Source: Lachnospiraceae bacterium (lineage in GTDB: Bacteria; Bacillota; Clostridia; Lachnospirales; Lachnospiraceae). From it: DNA of 64,000 bases. Made by a program: the position numbers and the translations under genes. The notes below the pieces were generated by a model that saw nothing but the letters and a program-made list of their open reading frames with translations, searched no databases and had not been told where the DNA came from. Within the stretch, counting starts at the first letter, position 1; every line of letters begins with the position of its first letter. Shown here piece after piece: positions 55,727 to 64,000 of this stretch. The stretch covers positions 62,001 to 126,000 of the forward strand of contig SVEB01000041.1 of assembly GCA_015057635.1 (NCBI GenBank). Reading direction: 5' to 3'.

Positions 55727-56674
55727 ATGCAAAAGTATATAGAGAAAGCACAGCGGATTATGGACGAAGTGCAAAAAGCGGTTATTGGGAAGGATTTTAT
55801 TATAGAGAAGGTATTGACGGCAATTTTAGCGAAGGGCCATATCTTAATTGAAGATATTCCTGGAGTGGGAAAGACGACCATGGCGCTTGCATTTTCAAAG
55901 GCGCTTGATCTGGAATATCACAGAATGCAGTTTACACCGGACGTGCTACCGTCGGATGTAGTTGGTTTTTATGCTTATAAGCCGGGCAGCGGGAGAAAGG
56001 AATATGAGCCGGGCAGCATTATGTGCAATCTATTTCTGGCGGATGAGATCAACCGTACTTCAAGCAAAACCCAGTCAGCCCTATTAGAGGCAATGGAAGA
56101 GGGCGGTGTGACAATTGACAGCATTACAAAGAAGCTTCCGAGTCCTTTTATCGTGATCGCGACGCAGAACCCGATTGGATCGGTCGGAACCCAGATGCTT
56201 CCGGAATCACAGCTTGACCGTTTTATGGTAAGGCTCTGCATGGGGTATCCGGATATTAAGAGCGAAGTAGAGATGTTAAAGGGGCGCCATCGGAAGGAAC
56301 CCCTAAAAGAAGTGAACTGCGTGGTGAGCGCGGAGGAACTGATAGAAATGCAGCAGATGGCACAAGAGGTATTTATCCATGATGCTATTTATCAGTATAT
56401 GGCGCGGATTATCGGAAAGACGAGAGAACATGAGCTGATCTCCTTAGGGGTAAGTCCGAGAGGTACCATCGCTCTTGCCAATATGGCGAAGGCACAGGCT
56501 TTCTTAAAAGGGCGGTCTTATGTAATACCGGATGATGTGACAGAGGTATTCCCGGATGTGGCAGCCCATCGTATCCTTTTAAAGCCGAAAGCAAGAGTCG
56601 GGCAGATCACGGTGGAGGAGATTATAGAGGACATTATAAGACAGGTGGCACAGCCAAGGCTTGTAAGCAGATAG
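55727..56674 (+). CDS. MoxR-family AAA+ ATPase
   Basis: 315 residues. Walker A GVGKTTMAL, Walker B LFLADEINR, sensor 1 ATQNPIG and the arginine region ESQLDRFMVRL are all present. MoxR ATPases act as chaperones for metal or complex insertion and are commonly encoded beside DUF58 and transglutaminase genes, as here. The start at 55727 is preferred over 55667 because GGGGTG lies 6 bp upstream. It ends 9 bp before the DUF58 gene. Confidence 0.93.
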   Translation: MQKYIEKAQRIMDEVQKAVIGKDFIIEKVLTAILAKGHILIEDIPGVGKTTMALAFSKALDLEYHRMQFTPDVLPSDVVGFYAYKPGSGRKEYEPGSIMCNLFLADEINRTSSKTQSALLEAMEEGGVTIDSITKKLPSPFIVIATQNPIGSVGTQMLPESQLDRFMVRLCMGYPDIKSEVEMLKGRHRKEPLKEVNCVVSAEELIEMQQMAQEVFIHDAIYQYMARIIGKTREHELISLGVSPRGTIALANMAKAQAFLKGRSYVIPDDVTEVFPDVAAHRILLKPKARVGQITVEEIIEDIIRQVAQPRLVSR

Positions 56675-56683
56675 GAGGCACAG

Positions 56684-57901
56684 ATGATACGGGAAAAGAT
56701 CCGTTACGCAATGACCTGTCTTTTATTAGGTGTTCTTGCAGTCTTGTATGACGAATACATCACTTCAGTTCTGTTCCTTGTGGCAGTACTGTTTCCAATT
56801 GTCTTGTGGGGATTGATGCAGTATGTGAAACGCAATGTGGAGATTGAGTTATCTGTTCCGGCTCAGATTGTAAAGAAGCATAATCCATTTCAAATTGAGA
56901 TTCATCTGCGGAATAAGACAATCATACCGATTCTAAAGATGCAGATTCGCCTTGCCTATCAGAATCAGTATACAAAACAGATACAGAGGGAGAACGTATA
57001 TGTTACGTTAAACGGACAGAGCAAGCAAAGCATTGAGGCTGAGATGAAATCGGAGTACTGCGGCAATCTGAACCTGAGAATTGAAAAGACGATGCTCTAT
57101 GATTTTTTAGGATTGTTCCGCTTTAAGAAGAAGGGGGGGAAAACATTTGTGATCACCGTGCTACCAAAACAGTATGCATTGGAAAATAAGTTTGTGCCGG
57201 ACAACCCTCACGTAATGGTAGAAGGGGATTTGTATTCGGATAAAAAAGCCGGAGATGATCCATCCGAGATCTTTGGTATTCGGGAATACCGGTACGGAGA
57301 CCGGATGAACCGCATTCACTGGAAGCTTACACAGAAGGAAGGTTCCCTTATGGTAAAGGAATTAGGATTTCCAATTAACTGTGCGATCTTAATATTGATA
57401 GAGCTCCCATTTAAAGAGGAAATGGAAACAGTGCTAAAGGAGATGGATCTGATATGCAGCTGTGTTTTTGCACTTTCGAATGCATTTATTGAAGACGGGA
57501 TAAGTCATTACATTGCCTGGTATGATCAGGACGCAGGATGCATGCGGCATAATAAGGTGGAGAAGGAAGAAGAGCTTTATGAAATGATGGCCATGCTGTT
57601 TGACACAAGAGTGTCCCCAAAAGAGCAGAATGCGCCGGCAAGCCATTATGCGGAGTATTCCAGTGAGCAGTATACAAGTATTTATTATATTACGGCAGGA
57701 CTTACGGAAGAAAAGGCAGATTCTCTGATGGCACTGGCGAAGAACGCATGGTGTCATATTATAAATACAGGCATCCCTAAGGAAGAGATCCTGCGCTATC
57801 TTGAATGCCTGCCTGTGACTATGGCACAGGTGACGGAAGAGAATTTAGATGAGGATATCTTAAAAATGATGCCGCAGCAGGAAGAGGGCATATCACTATG
57901 A
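56684..57901 (+). CDS. DUF58 domain protein
   Basis: 405 residues with two N-terminal membrane segments (about 8-46) and the DUF58 signature GDDPSEIFGIREYRYGDRMNRIHWKLT, followed by a vWA-like C-terminal part. It works, by gene context in many bacteria, with MoxR and a transglutaminase protein; the mechanism is unknown. AGGAGG precedes the ATG; the end overlaps the next gene by 4 bp (ATGA). Confidence 0.92.
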   Translation: MIREKIRYAMTCLLLGVLAVLYDEYITSVLFLVAVLFPIVLWGLMQYVKRNVEIELSVPAQIVKKHNPFQIEIHLRNKTIIPILKMQIRLAYQNQYTKQIQRENVYVTLNGQSKQSIEAEMKSEYCGNLNLRIEKTMLYDFLGLFRFKKKGGKTFVITVLPKQYALENKFVPDNPHVMVEGDLYSDKKAGDDPSEIFGIREYRYGDRMNRIHWKLTQKEGSLMVKELGFPINCAILILIELPFKEEMETVLKEMDLICSCVFALSNAFIEDGISHYIAWYDQDAGCMRHNKVEKEEELYEMMAMLFDTRVSPKEQNAPASHYAEYSSEQYTSIYYITAGLTEEKADSLMALAKNAWCHIINTGIPKEEILRYLECLPVTMAQVTEENLDEDILKMMPQQEEGISL

Positions 57902-60552
57902 ATAAGAATCAGGGAAAAGATGGGCTGACAATCGCAAATTATATTGCGGTTACATTAAATACGAACAAAAAACAAAAATTGAGCATTATGGCAGAGCTTT
58001 TACTTCTTGCTTTTGCGCTTTACGGAAGCCTTTATGCCTGTATCAGCAGTTTTGATATCACGCCTGATCGTAAGCTTCTTGTTGGCGGAACGGTCATTCT
58101 TGCATTGCTTTACTATGGAATTGAGCTTTTTAAAAAGGGGACACGCTACCTGCTGCCGGTTTATTTTTTGCTTCAGGCATTTGTTGCCTGGAAGTACTTT
58201 TTCTATATTGAAAATGGATTTTATTATATAGAAAATGCGGTGATTAAGAAGGCAGCTGGTTATTATGAATTCACTCCGATCTCTTTTGTGACAGAGGGAG
58301 ATGCCCGTATCTGTATCGCGGCTTTTTTCCTGGTAATAGCAAGTGTGCTTTCTTTCTTTTTGGTGACAGCCATACGGTTTCAGCTATTTGGAGGAGCATT
58401 TTACCTGCTTGCCGGAATTCTTGCAGCCAGCGGATTTATAGTCGGGATCATACCGGCTCCGACCGCGTTGATTGGCTTGTTTCTTGCGGTGTATATGCTG
58501 CAGGTTATGGAAATGGTGCCGGCCAGAAGAAAGACTCTTTACGCAGGAGAGGGCAAAAAGAAACAGGAGGTACGCGAGGGGTATAGGCGTCAGATCAGAA
58601 GGGATGCCGCGCTGCTAGCAGCTGGCATTGTTCTTATGTTAGTGATTCTCGTGATGCTTATTTTCCCACGTGCCAAGTATGAACAGTCGGAATCAAAACG
58701 TAAGGAAACCAAGCATGCCCTGCAAAGGCAGATAACCAATTTCTTTACAGAGGGAGGATTTGAATCTCTTAAGGAAGGACTTGAAAGCATTGACTGGAGT
58801 CAGTTCACTTTGTTTGAGGTTGATAAGGCAGGAGGAGGCATAAGTGCAGGGCATCTTGGGAGAGCACAGGAAATCTCCTATACAGGTGAGACAGCACTTG
58901 TAGTAACGGCTCCAGAAGACTCCGACACGATTTATTTAAAAGGATTTGCGGCTGCTTATTATGCGGGGGATCTGTGGGGAGGTCTTACAAGTGCACAGAA
59001 AAATGAGTACAGGGATCTGATCGAGCTTTACGGGGGTGAGTTTCGTGGGGAGAATCTGTCAGAGCCCCTTTATGTAAACAGGGAAAATAGGGCAATGGCA
59101 AGTGATGGGACAGGGAAGGATCGAAAGGAGGACACGCTGTTTACCAGGTATTCGCTGCAACTTCTTTATGAGAATGCCAATAAAAGTTATCTATATCTTC
59201 CGTACCAGATGGACTTAAACCTTCCTTTTAGATATGACACGGTGGATGATTTATATAATGTGCCTTCAGAACGGCAGACGGAATATCAGATTCATTACCG
59301 AAACATCACATCCTATGCAGCGTTATTAGAAAGGATGGAAGAGGATGACAGAGCATTAGAACGCTTTGATGCATTTGAAGAGGAATACCGCAGATTTGTA
59401 TATGGCTGCTATCTGCAGCTGCCAGAACAAGGACTTTTCCGGTTAAAGGAACTGGATCTGGGGGTTGATCATTATGATGGAACTGTTGATTCCATGACGA
59501 ACATCACACGGGCCATTAAGAAATACCTTTCAGATAATACTGTGTATTCCCTGAAACCCGGAAGGCTGCCGGAGGGAGCTGATTTTGTAGAGAATTTCTT
59601 GTTTGATGCAAAGAAAGGGTACTGTATGCATTATGCCTCGGCAGCAGTGCTTCTTTACCGGAAATATGGCGTGCCGGCCCGCTATGTGGAGGGGTATGTG
59701 GTTACAAAGGCAGATATTGCTTCCGGAATAGATGCAGGATATGAAAAGGCAGAGATCTATCTAAAAGATGGGGCAGTCATTCGTGAAGAGGTACCCGTAA
59801 AACAGGTAAAGGTAACGGATGAAAGTGCTCATGCGTGGGCGGAGATATATAAGGATGGATATGGATGGGTACCCGTAGAAGTAACAGTCGGCTATATGGA
59901 ACCGGAACCGGAAGCATGGGAAGAACCAATAGAGGAATTAAGGGAAGAGGAGGTGACAAAGGAAGAGGAAATGAAAGAAGAGGGCATGGAAGAAACGGAA
60001 GAAAGCGAGAGGAAACCGGAGGTGACGGTACCTTCCGATAAGTCATCCGATCACATACAGTCTGCCCCTGAAACCATTCCTAAGGAAGAGAAAAGGTCGG
60101 GAAGAATTAGTTTGGCAGTAGTTCTGCTTCTGATCGGAATAGCAGGTGTTATTTGGGTTCAAAAGAATATCCGGTTTTCCAAAATGATGAGGAAGATAAA
60201 CGGGCAGGATAAGGAGGCAGTGCTTCTTCTTTATGAACAGATACTAAAGATCAGGGAGACCATGGCAGGAGGAGAGACGAAAAGGAAGATCAAGAGAAGA
60301 ACAGAGAAAAGAACTAAAAAAGAAGCAGAAGAGAAGATAGAAACGAAACAGACGGATGTCGCAGAAGGCAATGAAAGAAAAGAGATGGAGAGAGTACGGC
60401 AGATCGCACTGAAAGCGCGATTCTCCAATCTGGAGATAACGAAGGAGGAGTATCAGACAGTATATAGGTATTATCAGCTATTGAGGTCGCAATTCTACCA
60501 AAAAGGATGGAATATTTCGAAAATATATGCCAAATTCATCAAAGCGTTGTAA
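57898..60552 (+). CDS. Transglutaminase-like membrane protein
   Basis: 884 residues. Six N-terminal membrane segments (about 25-255), then an extracytoplasmic transglutaminase-like cysteine-protease fold. The catalytic Cys is in KKGYCMHYASAAVLLYR, His in SAHAWAEIY, and Asp/Val-type end in GWVPVEVTVG. An acidic linker (EEPIEELREEEVTKEEE) follows, then a last membrane segment (ISLAVVLLLIGIAGVIW), and a basic cytoplasmic tail of ~110 residues with RKIKRRTEKRTKK-like stretches. The start overlaps the DUF58 stop (ATGA), so translation is coupled. Substrate unknown; a wall or surface protein role is likely. Confidence 0.9.
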   Translation: MNKNQGKDGLTIANYIAVTLNTNKKQKLSIMAELLLLAFALYGSLYACISSFDITPDRKLLVGGTVILALLYYGIELFKKGTRYLLPVYFLLQAFVAWKYFFYIENGFYYIENAVIKKAAGYYEFTPISFVTEGDARICIAAFFLVIASVLSFFLVTAIRFQLFGGAFYLLAGILAASGFIVGIIPAPTALIGLFLAVYMLQVMEMVPARRKTLYAGEGKKKQEVREGYRRQIRRDAALLAAGIVLMLVILVMLIFPRAKYEQSESKRKETKHALQRQITNFFTEGGFESLKEGLESIDWSQFTLFEVDKAGGGISAGHLGRAQEISYTGETALVVTAPEDSDTIYLKGFAAAYYAGDLWGGLTSAQKNEYRDLIELYGGEFRGENLSEPLYVNRENRAMASDGTGKDRKEDTLFTRYSLQLLYENANKSYLYLPYQMDLNLPFRYDTVDDLYNVPSERQTEYQIHYRNITSYAALLERMEEDDRALERFDAFEEEYRRFVYGCYLQLPEQGLFRLKELDLGVDHYDGTVDSMTNITRAIKKYLSDNTVYSLKPGRLPEGADFVENFLFDAKKGYCMHYASAAVLLYRKYGVPARYVEGYVVTKADIASGIDAGYEKAEIYLKDGAVIREEVPVKQVKVTDESAHAWAEIYKDGYGWVPVEVTVGYMEPEPEAWEEPIEELREEEVTKEEEMKEEGMEETEESERKPEVTVPSDKSSDHIQSAPETIPKEEKRSGRISLAVVLLLIGIAGVIWVQKNIRFSKMMRKINGQDKEAVLLLYEQILKIRETMAGGETKRKIKRRTEKRTKKEAEEKIETKQTDVAEGNERKEMERVRQIALKARFSNLEITKEEYQTVYRYYQLLRSQFYQKGWNISKIYAKFIKAL

Positions 60553-60636
60553 AAAAAGAATTCCACATATTACAAAAATATGATATAATATGGATATCGG
60601 AAACAGAAATCCTTTTAACAGAATGGAGGAGTCAGT

Positions 60637-61254
60637 ATGAACAAAGTGATTACGATCAGCAGACAGTATGGAAGCGGTGGAAGGGAGATTGGCGAAAAGC
60701 TTGCAAAGAGTCTGTCTATTCCATTTTATGATAATGAGATCATCACAAGGGCAGCAAAAGAAAGCGGATTTGCTGAGGCCGCATTCGAGAATGCGGAGAG
60801 CAAAGCCACCAACAGTCTTCTTTATTCCATCGCGATGGGAATGAACTCTTATGGAAATCAGGAGCTTGGATTTTCTCATTTATCTTTGGATGACCGTATT
60901 TACCTTGCACAGTCTGATGTTATTCGGAAGGTGGCAGCAGAAGGGCCATGTGTGATTGTAGGACGGTGTGCGGATTATATTCTCAAGGACATGCCGAACG
61001 TAATCAATGTATTTATTCATGCAAGCAAGCAATTTAGGGTTGCAAGAGCCATTAAAGTAGATAATCTGTCCCCGAATAAAGCGGAGGAGAGTATTAGCAA
61101 GATCGATAAACGGCGAGCGAACTATTATAATTATCATTCCAGTGAAAAATGGGGCGTTGCGATGAACTACCATATTAGCCTGGATTCCAGCATGATCGGT
61201 ATTGATGGCTGTGTGGAATGCATAAAGGCATTTGTAGAGCATAGTTGCAAATAA
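60637..61254 (+). CDS. Cytidylate-kinase-like family protein
   Basis: 205 residues of the cytidylate-kinase-like family common in Clostridia. The P-loop SRQYGSGGREIGEKLA differs from classic CMK, which reads GPAGAGKS, and the rest contains CVIVGRCADYIL and the lid-like RVARAIKVDNLS. The function is not established; it is often annotated as an AAA or nucleotide-kinase-type protein. GGAGG precedes the ATG; a possible -10 TATAAT lies at 60584-60589. Confidence 0.87.
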   Translation: MNKVITISRQYGSGGREIGEKLAKSLSIPFYDNEIITRAAKESGFAEAAFENAESKATNSLLYSIAMGMNSYGNQELGFSHLSLDDRIYLAQSDVIRKVAAEGPCVIVGRCADYILKDMPNVINVFIHASKQFRVARAIKVDNLSPNKAEESISKIDKRRANYYNYHSSEKWGVAMNYHISLDSSMIGIDGCVECIKAFVEHSCK

Positions 61255-61259
61255 AAAGG

Positions 61260-61297
61260 GAGCTGTCGCACTAAGAGCGTGCGATGGCTCTTTTTTT
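61260..61297 (+). terminator. Terminator after the cytidylate-kinase-like gene
   Basis: GAGCTGTCGCAC pairs with GTGCGATGGCTC (one G-U), seven-base loop, run of seven T. Confidence 0.9.
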
Positions 61298-61472
61298 ATG
61301 AAAGAAAACAAAAAAGTAAATTCAGACCCGATAAAAAGGAAAAGAGAAAGAGGAATCAGCCGGTATTCCGGAAAACGAATGAAAAGTAAGAAAAAATTAA
61401 GGTTTCTTGCATGGAAGAATTAAGAAATTTTGGGTAAGATTGTTGCAATTTTATACAGAAAAGGGAGAAGGT

Positions 61473-62315
61473 GTGAAAGTGGGAGAGAATATAGAGACGA
61501 TTATAGAAGTGAAGAATGTGAAGAAGATCTATCATATGGGACACGAGCGAATCTGTGCTCTGAATGATGTGAATTTCACAATTCTAAAGGGCGAATTCTG
61601 TTGTCTTTTGGGAACTTCTGGTTCTGGTAAATCTACCTTATTAAATCTTATGGCTGGGATCGAGAAGGCAAGCGGAGGACAGATTATTATAAAAGGTAAG
61701 AATATCAGCAAGATGAGTGAGAATAACCTGGCGAAATTCAGGCAGCGTTATCTAGGTTTTGTATTTCAGTCCTACAATCTGATGAATTCCATGACCGCAC
61801 TTGAGAATGTGGAGTTTCCGCTTGTTTTCAAGAAGGTGCCGGCAAAAAGAAGGAAGAAGCTGGCAAGAGATATGCTGATTAAGGTGGGGCTTGCCTCCAG
61901 ACTGAAACATAAACCGAAGGAAATGAGCGGCGGACAGCAGCAGAGAGTCGGAATTGCGAGGGCATTTGTAGCAAATCCGCAGATTGTGTTCGCGGATGAA
62001 CCGACTGGTAATCTGGATACCAAAACAACAATGGAAGTTATGGATCTGATCAAGGATATGGCGAAAGCCAATCACCAGACGATTGTTATGGTAACACATG
62101 ATCCGCGTCTGGCATCCTATGCGGATAAGATCATTCATATTTTAGATGGAAATATTCAAAGTGTGGAAGTACTGCACGATATTACAAAGCCAGAGGAGCA
62201 GACCGCCGCACCGTTAGAATCGGAACAGAAAGAGAAAAAGGAAGTAACGGAAGGCAAAGAGAAAGAAACCGTTTCCATAGAGAAGGAAAAGATGAAAGAG
62301 GAAGAAAGAATATAG
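61473..62315 (+). CDS. ABC transporter ATP-binding protein (MacB/LolD type)
   Basis: 280 residues from GTG 61473 (GGGAG upstream). ATPase motifs: Walker A LGTSGSGKSTLLN, Q-loop FVFQSYNLMNSMTALEN, signature MSGGQQQRVGIARAF, Walker B IVFADEPTGNLD and the H-loop VMVTHDPRLA. The last ~45 residues are a lysine/glutamate-rich tail that LolD-type proteins normally lack. It is upstream of the CARDB-like exported protein (20 bp gap); a MacB-type permease is expected further on, outside the window. The next start upstream (TTG 61407) is less likely. Confidence 0.9.
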   Translation: MKVGENIETIIEVKNVKKIYHMGHERICALNDVNFTILKGEFCCLLGTSGSGKSTLLNLMAGIEKASGGQIIIKGKNISKMSENNLAKFRQRYLGFVFQSYNLMNSMTALENVEFPLVFKKVPAKRRKKLARDMLIKVGLASRLKHKPKEMSGGQQQRVGIARAFVANPQIVFADEPTGNLDTKTTMEVMDLIKDMAKANHQTIVMVTHDPRLASYADKIIHILDGNIQSVEVLHDITKPEEQTAAPLESEQKEKKEVTEGKEKETVSIEKEKMKEEERI

Positions 62316-62335
62316 AAAGAAGAGGGATGAGAAAA

Positions 62336-64000
62336 ATGAAAAAAAGAAGAGTAGCTGCTGTCATAATGGCAGCAATGATGCTGTTCGGAGGTATATCCGG
62401 GGGCACCACAGTGCCAGTATATGCGTCAGAGACACAGACCGCGTATCTGAAAGTGAACGGAGGATCTAAGATCATTGATGCGAAACCGGGAGAAGTAACA
62501 CATGTGAAGATACCGGTTATTGCCATGAAGGATTATATCGTATCCCCAAGCATTTTAGCCGTACCAGCAGATAAGGCTCCATTTACGGTATCGGATGTTA
62601 CACTCACCAAGGATAATTATACCGATAATATTCAGGGGATTTCCAATCTGGATACTACATACTTAGAGTTTGATTTGGATATGAAGGACAGCGCAAAGAT
62701 TGGCACTTATGATCTAACATTAAATATCTCGTTTATTTCAACAAGCATTGACGACTTTGATTATAATACCAATCAGTACAGCACGATCAATACAACCCTT
62801 TCCCTTACCGTACGCGTAAAGGAAGAGAAAGCGCCGATTCAGATCGCAGTCAATAATGTAAGCTATAATGAAGATGCGGCAACAGTAGGAGATACCTTTA
62901 ACTTAAGCTTTACCGCAAAGAATGAAGGACAGATCGCAGCTCTCAATACGTATGTTTCCATTGACTATACGGATACCGGAATGGCGCCGGGATATTCAGT
63001 GGAGAGCATGAAGCTCGGAGACTTAGGGGCAGGAGAGGGCGTAAGCAAGGAAGTACCGATTAAAGTACTTTCCACAGCAACAGAAGGACTTAAGAAACTG
63101 ACCGCTACTTTTACCTATAAGGATTCGGAAGGCAATGAAGGGACTGCTACAAAAGCGTTTTATGTAAATATAAAGAAGACAAGCACGGAAGTTTCCGATA
63201 ATGCGAAGCTTACGGTAAGCACAAGTGCGAGAAGTGATGAAGTGGATCCAGGCACAGCTTATGAACTGAAAGCAACAATCGCCAATATCGGCAAGGCAGT
63301 GGCAAAAGATATTAAAGTAACACTTGCCGGAGGCGTTGGAGTGGACAGCGGCGTGCTTCCAAACTTCTCTACCGACTCTATCACCATTGGGAATCTAAAA
63401 AAAGGGGAAAGTAACGTGGTCAGCATTCCTCTTCTTGTTTCCAAGACAGCGGCAAAGGGATTAAAAGAAATTACAATCAATGTTACGTATACGGATGAAG
63501 AGAAGACAGAGCGTACAGCCACTGCAAAAGCATATCTAACTGTGCTTGGAACAGAAGAAGAACCAGAAGTTAAAAATGAGATAGAGATTTCAGGAGCTTC
63601 CCAGAGTCCATCTTCCCCTTCCGTAGGTGATACTGTGACGGTGAGCTTTACCATTACCAATCGTGGGACAAAGGCTGCAAGCAGCTTAAAGGTATTCGGA
63701 AAAGAGTTATCCAGCGATGGGTTTGAACCGCTTGATTCTATGGCTTCCAAGACAATCGGTACATTAGATGCTGGTGAGTCGAAGCAGGTATCCATGCAGT
63801 TCAGGGTTGGAAATGGAATTCCGGAAGGGCTGAATGCATTAAAAATCGGCTATTCCTATATGGATGTAAAGGGAGCTGCACAGGAAGGGGATGCGACAAT
63901 TTATATTCTTGATGTGCAGAATGATAGCAATTCCAAACCAAAGCTTATCGTAACGGATTTCTCTGCGGATAAAGAAGAATTAAGAGCAGGGGATACCTTT
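62336..64000 (+). CDS. Exported protein with CARDB-like repeats, 3' end outside window
   Basis: The frame is open from ATG 62336 to the window end (555 codons), so the C-terminus is missing. A signal peptide (MKKRRVAAVIMAAMMLFGG to YAS, about residues 1-30) is followed by a cell-adhesion-like extracytoplasmic region with three or more CARDB/S-layer-type repeats (blocks such as VGDTFNLSFTAKNEGQIAA, VDPGTAYELKATIANIGKAV, VGDTVTVSFTITNRGTKAA). COG1361-type proteins of this sort are usually encoded with a MacB-like ABC exporter, as here. The repeats may present or bind the exported substrate (inference). Near the end YILDVQNDSNSKPKLIVTD leads into another repeat. Confidence 0.85.
   Translation, partial: MKKRRVAAVIMAAMMLFGGISGGTTVPVYASETQTAYLKVNGGSKIIDAKPGEVTHVKIPVIAMKDYIVSPSILAVPADKAPFTVSDVTLTKDNYTDNIQGISNLDTTYLEFDLDMKDSAKIGTYDLTLNISFISTSIDDFDYNTNQYSTINTTLSLTVRVKEEKAPIQIAVNNVSYNEDAATVGDTFNLSFTAKNEGQIAALNTYVSIDYTDTGMAPGYSVESMKLGDLGAGEGVSKEVPIKVLSTATEGLKKLTATFTYKDSEGNEGTATKAFYVNIKKTSTEVSDNAKLTVSTSARSDEVDPGTAYELKATIANIGKAVAKDIKVTLAGGVGVDSGVLPNFSTDSITIGNLKKGESNVVSIPLLVSKTAAKGLKEITINVTYTDEEKTERTATAKAYLTVLGTEEEPEVKNEIEISGASQSPSSPSVGDTVTVSFTITNRGTKAASSLKVFGKELSSDGFEPLDSMASKTIGTLDAGESKQVSMQFRVGNGIPEGLNALKIGYSYMDVKGAAQEGDATIYILDVQNDSNSKPKLIVTDFSADKEELRAGDTF

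Overview
The window looks like the chromosome of a low-GC, Gram-positive, endospore-forming Clostridia member, most like a Lachnospiraceae species. The reasons are: Firmicute-type gene pairs and orders (gdpP-rplI-dnaB; an atp operon followed by a ywmB-like gene), a CwlD-type germination amidase, MecA, a niacin repressor of the 3H type, very consistent AGGAGG-type ribosome binding sites and TTGACA/TATAAT promoters, and an Na+-type ATP synthase c subunit. The species assignment is inference; no rRNA is present.

Layout. 1-0.9 kb: the C-terminal part of a tyrosine recombinase, probably the edge of an integrated element. 1.4-5.3 kb: gdpP, rplI and dnaB as a tight operon. 5.3-9.8 kb: a GNAT enzyme, a MerR-headed coiled-coil protein, a ferredoxin, a DUF1858 protein and mecA. 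10-16.9 kb: a Ser/Thr kinase fused to an ATPase-like tail, a stand-alone ATPase-like protein, a GH18/SH3 wall protein, cwlD, tsaC/sua5 and rpiB. 17-24.7 kb: the complete F-type ATP synthase operon with two AtpI/AtpZ-type genes at its head. 25-33.5 kb: ywmB-like, glycerophosphodiesterase, yfcE, a VOC protein, a PTS_EIIC_2-type membrane protein with niaR, mtnN, a TSCPD protein and murG. 33.5-46.5 kb: a TldD/TldE pair, a HIT protein, an orphan histidine kinase, an unknown protein, a methyltransferase, a large C39-like surface protein, a GT2 enzyme, a PAP2 protein, deoB and dtd. 46.6-54.3 kb: three tRNA-Leu and one tRNA-Asn separated by a degenerate GH2 protein, an Ig-repeat exported protein, a broken AraC regulator and a LuxR-type regulator. 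54.4-64 kb: a DHHW protein, a MoxR-DUF58-transglutaminase operon, a cytidylate-kinase-like protein, and an ABC ATPase followed by a CARDB-like exported protein that runs off the window.

The most unusual feature is a family of five long palindromic elements (135-227 bp; at 5323, 6509, 24677, 27988 and 29123). In every copy the two arms pair with each other, but the arm sequence differs completely from copy to copy; only short core motifs are shared. These are GGACGCATGAGCGG on the left, CGTCATGAGCCGG on the right and, in three copies, a common small inner hairpin loop. Four of the five sit within about 40 bp of the 3' end of a gene, and four are followed by a strand-biased purine-rich tract. 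I do not recognise this family. A second notable structure is a 66-bp duplication of a tRNA-Leu 3' end plus its terminator. The two copies bracket a 1.3 kb segment that carries an AraC-family gene interrupted by an in-frame TAG.

How the genes work together: most blocks are housekeeping (replication, ATP synthesis, peptidoglycan synthesis, tRNA modification, purine/methyl salvage) with sporulation and germination genes mixed in. The accessory material is surface proteins, the kinase/ATPase-like pair, and the tRNA-flanked region.
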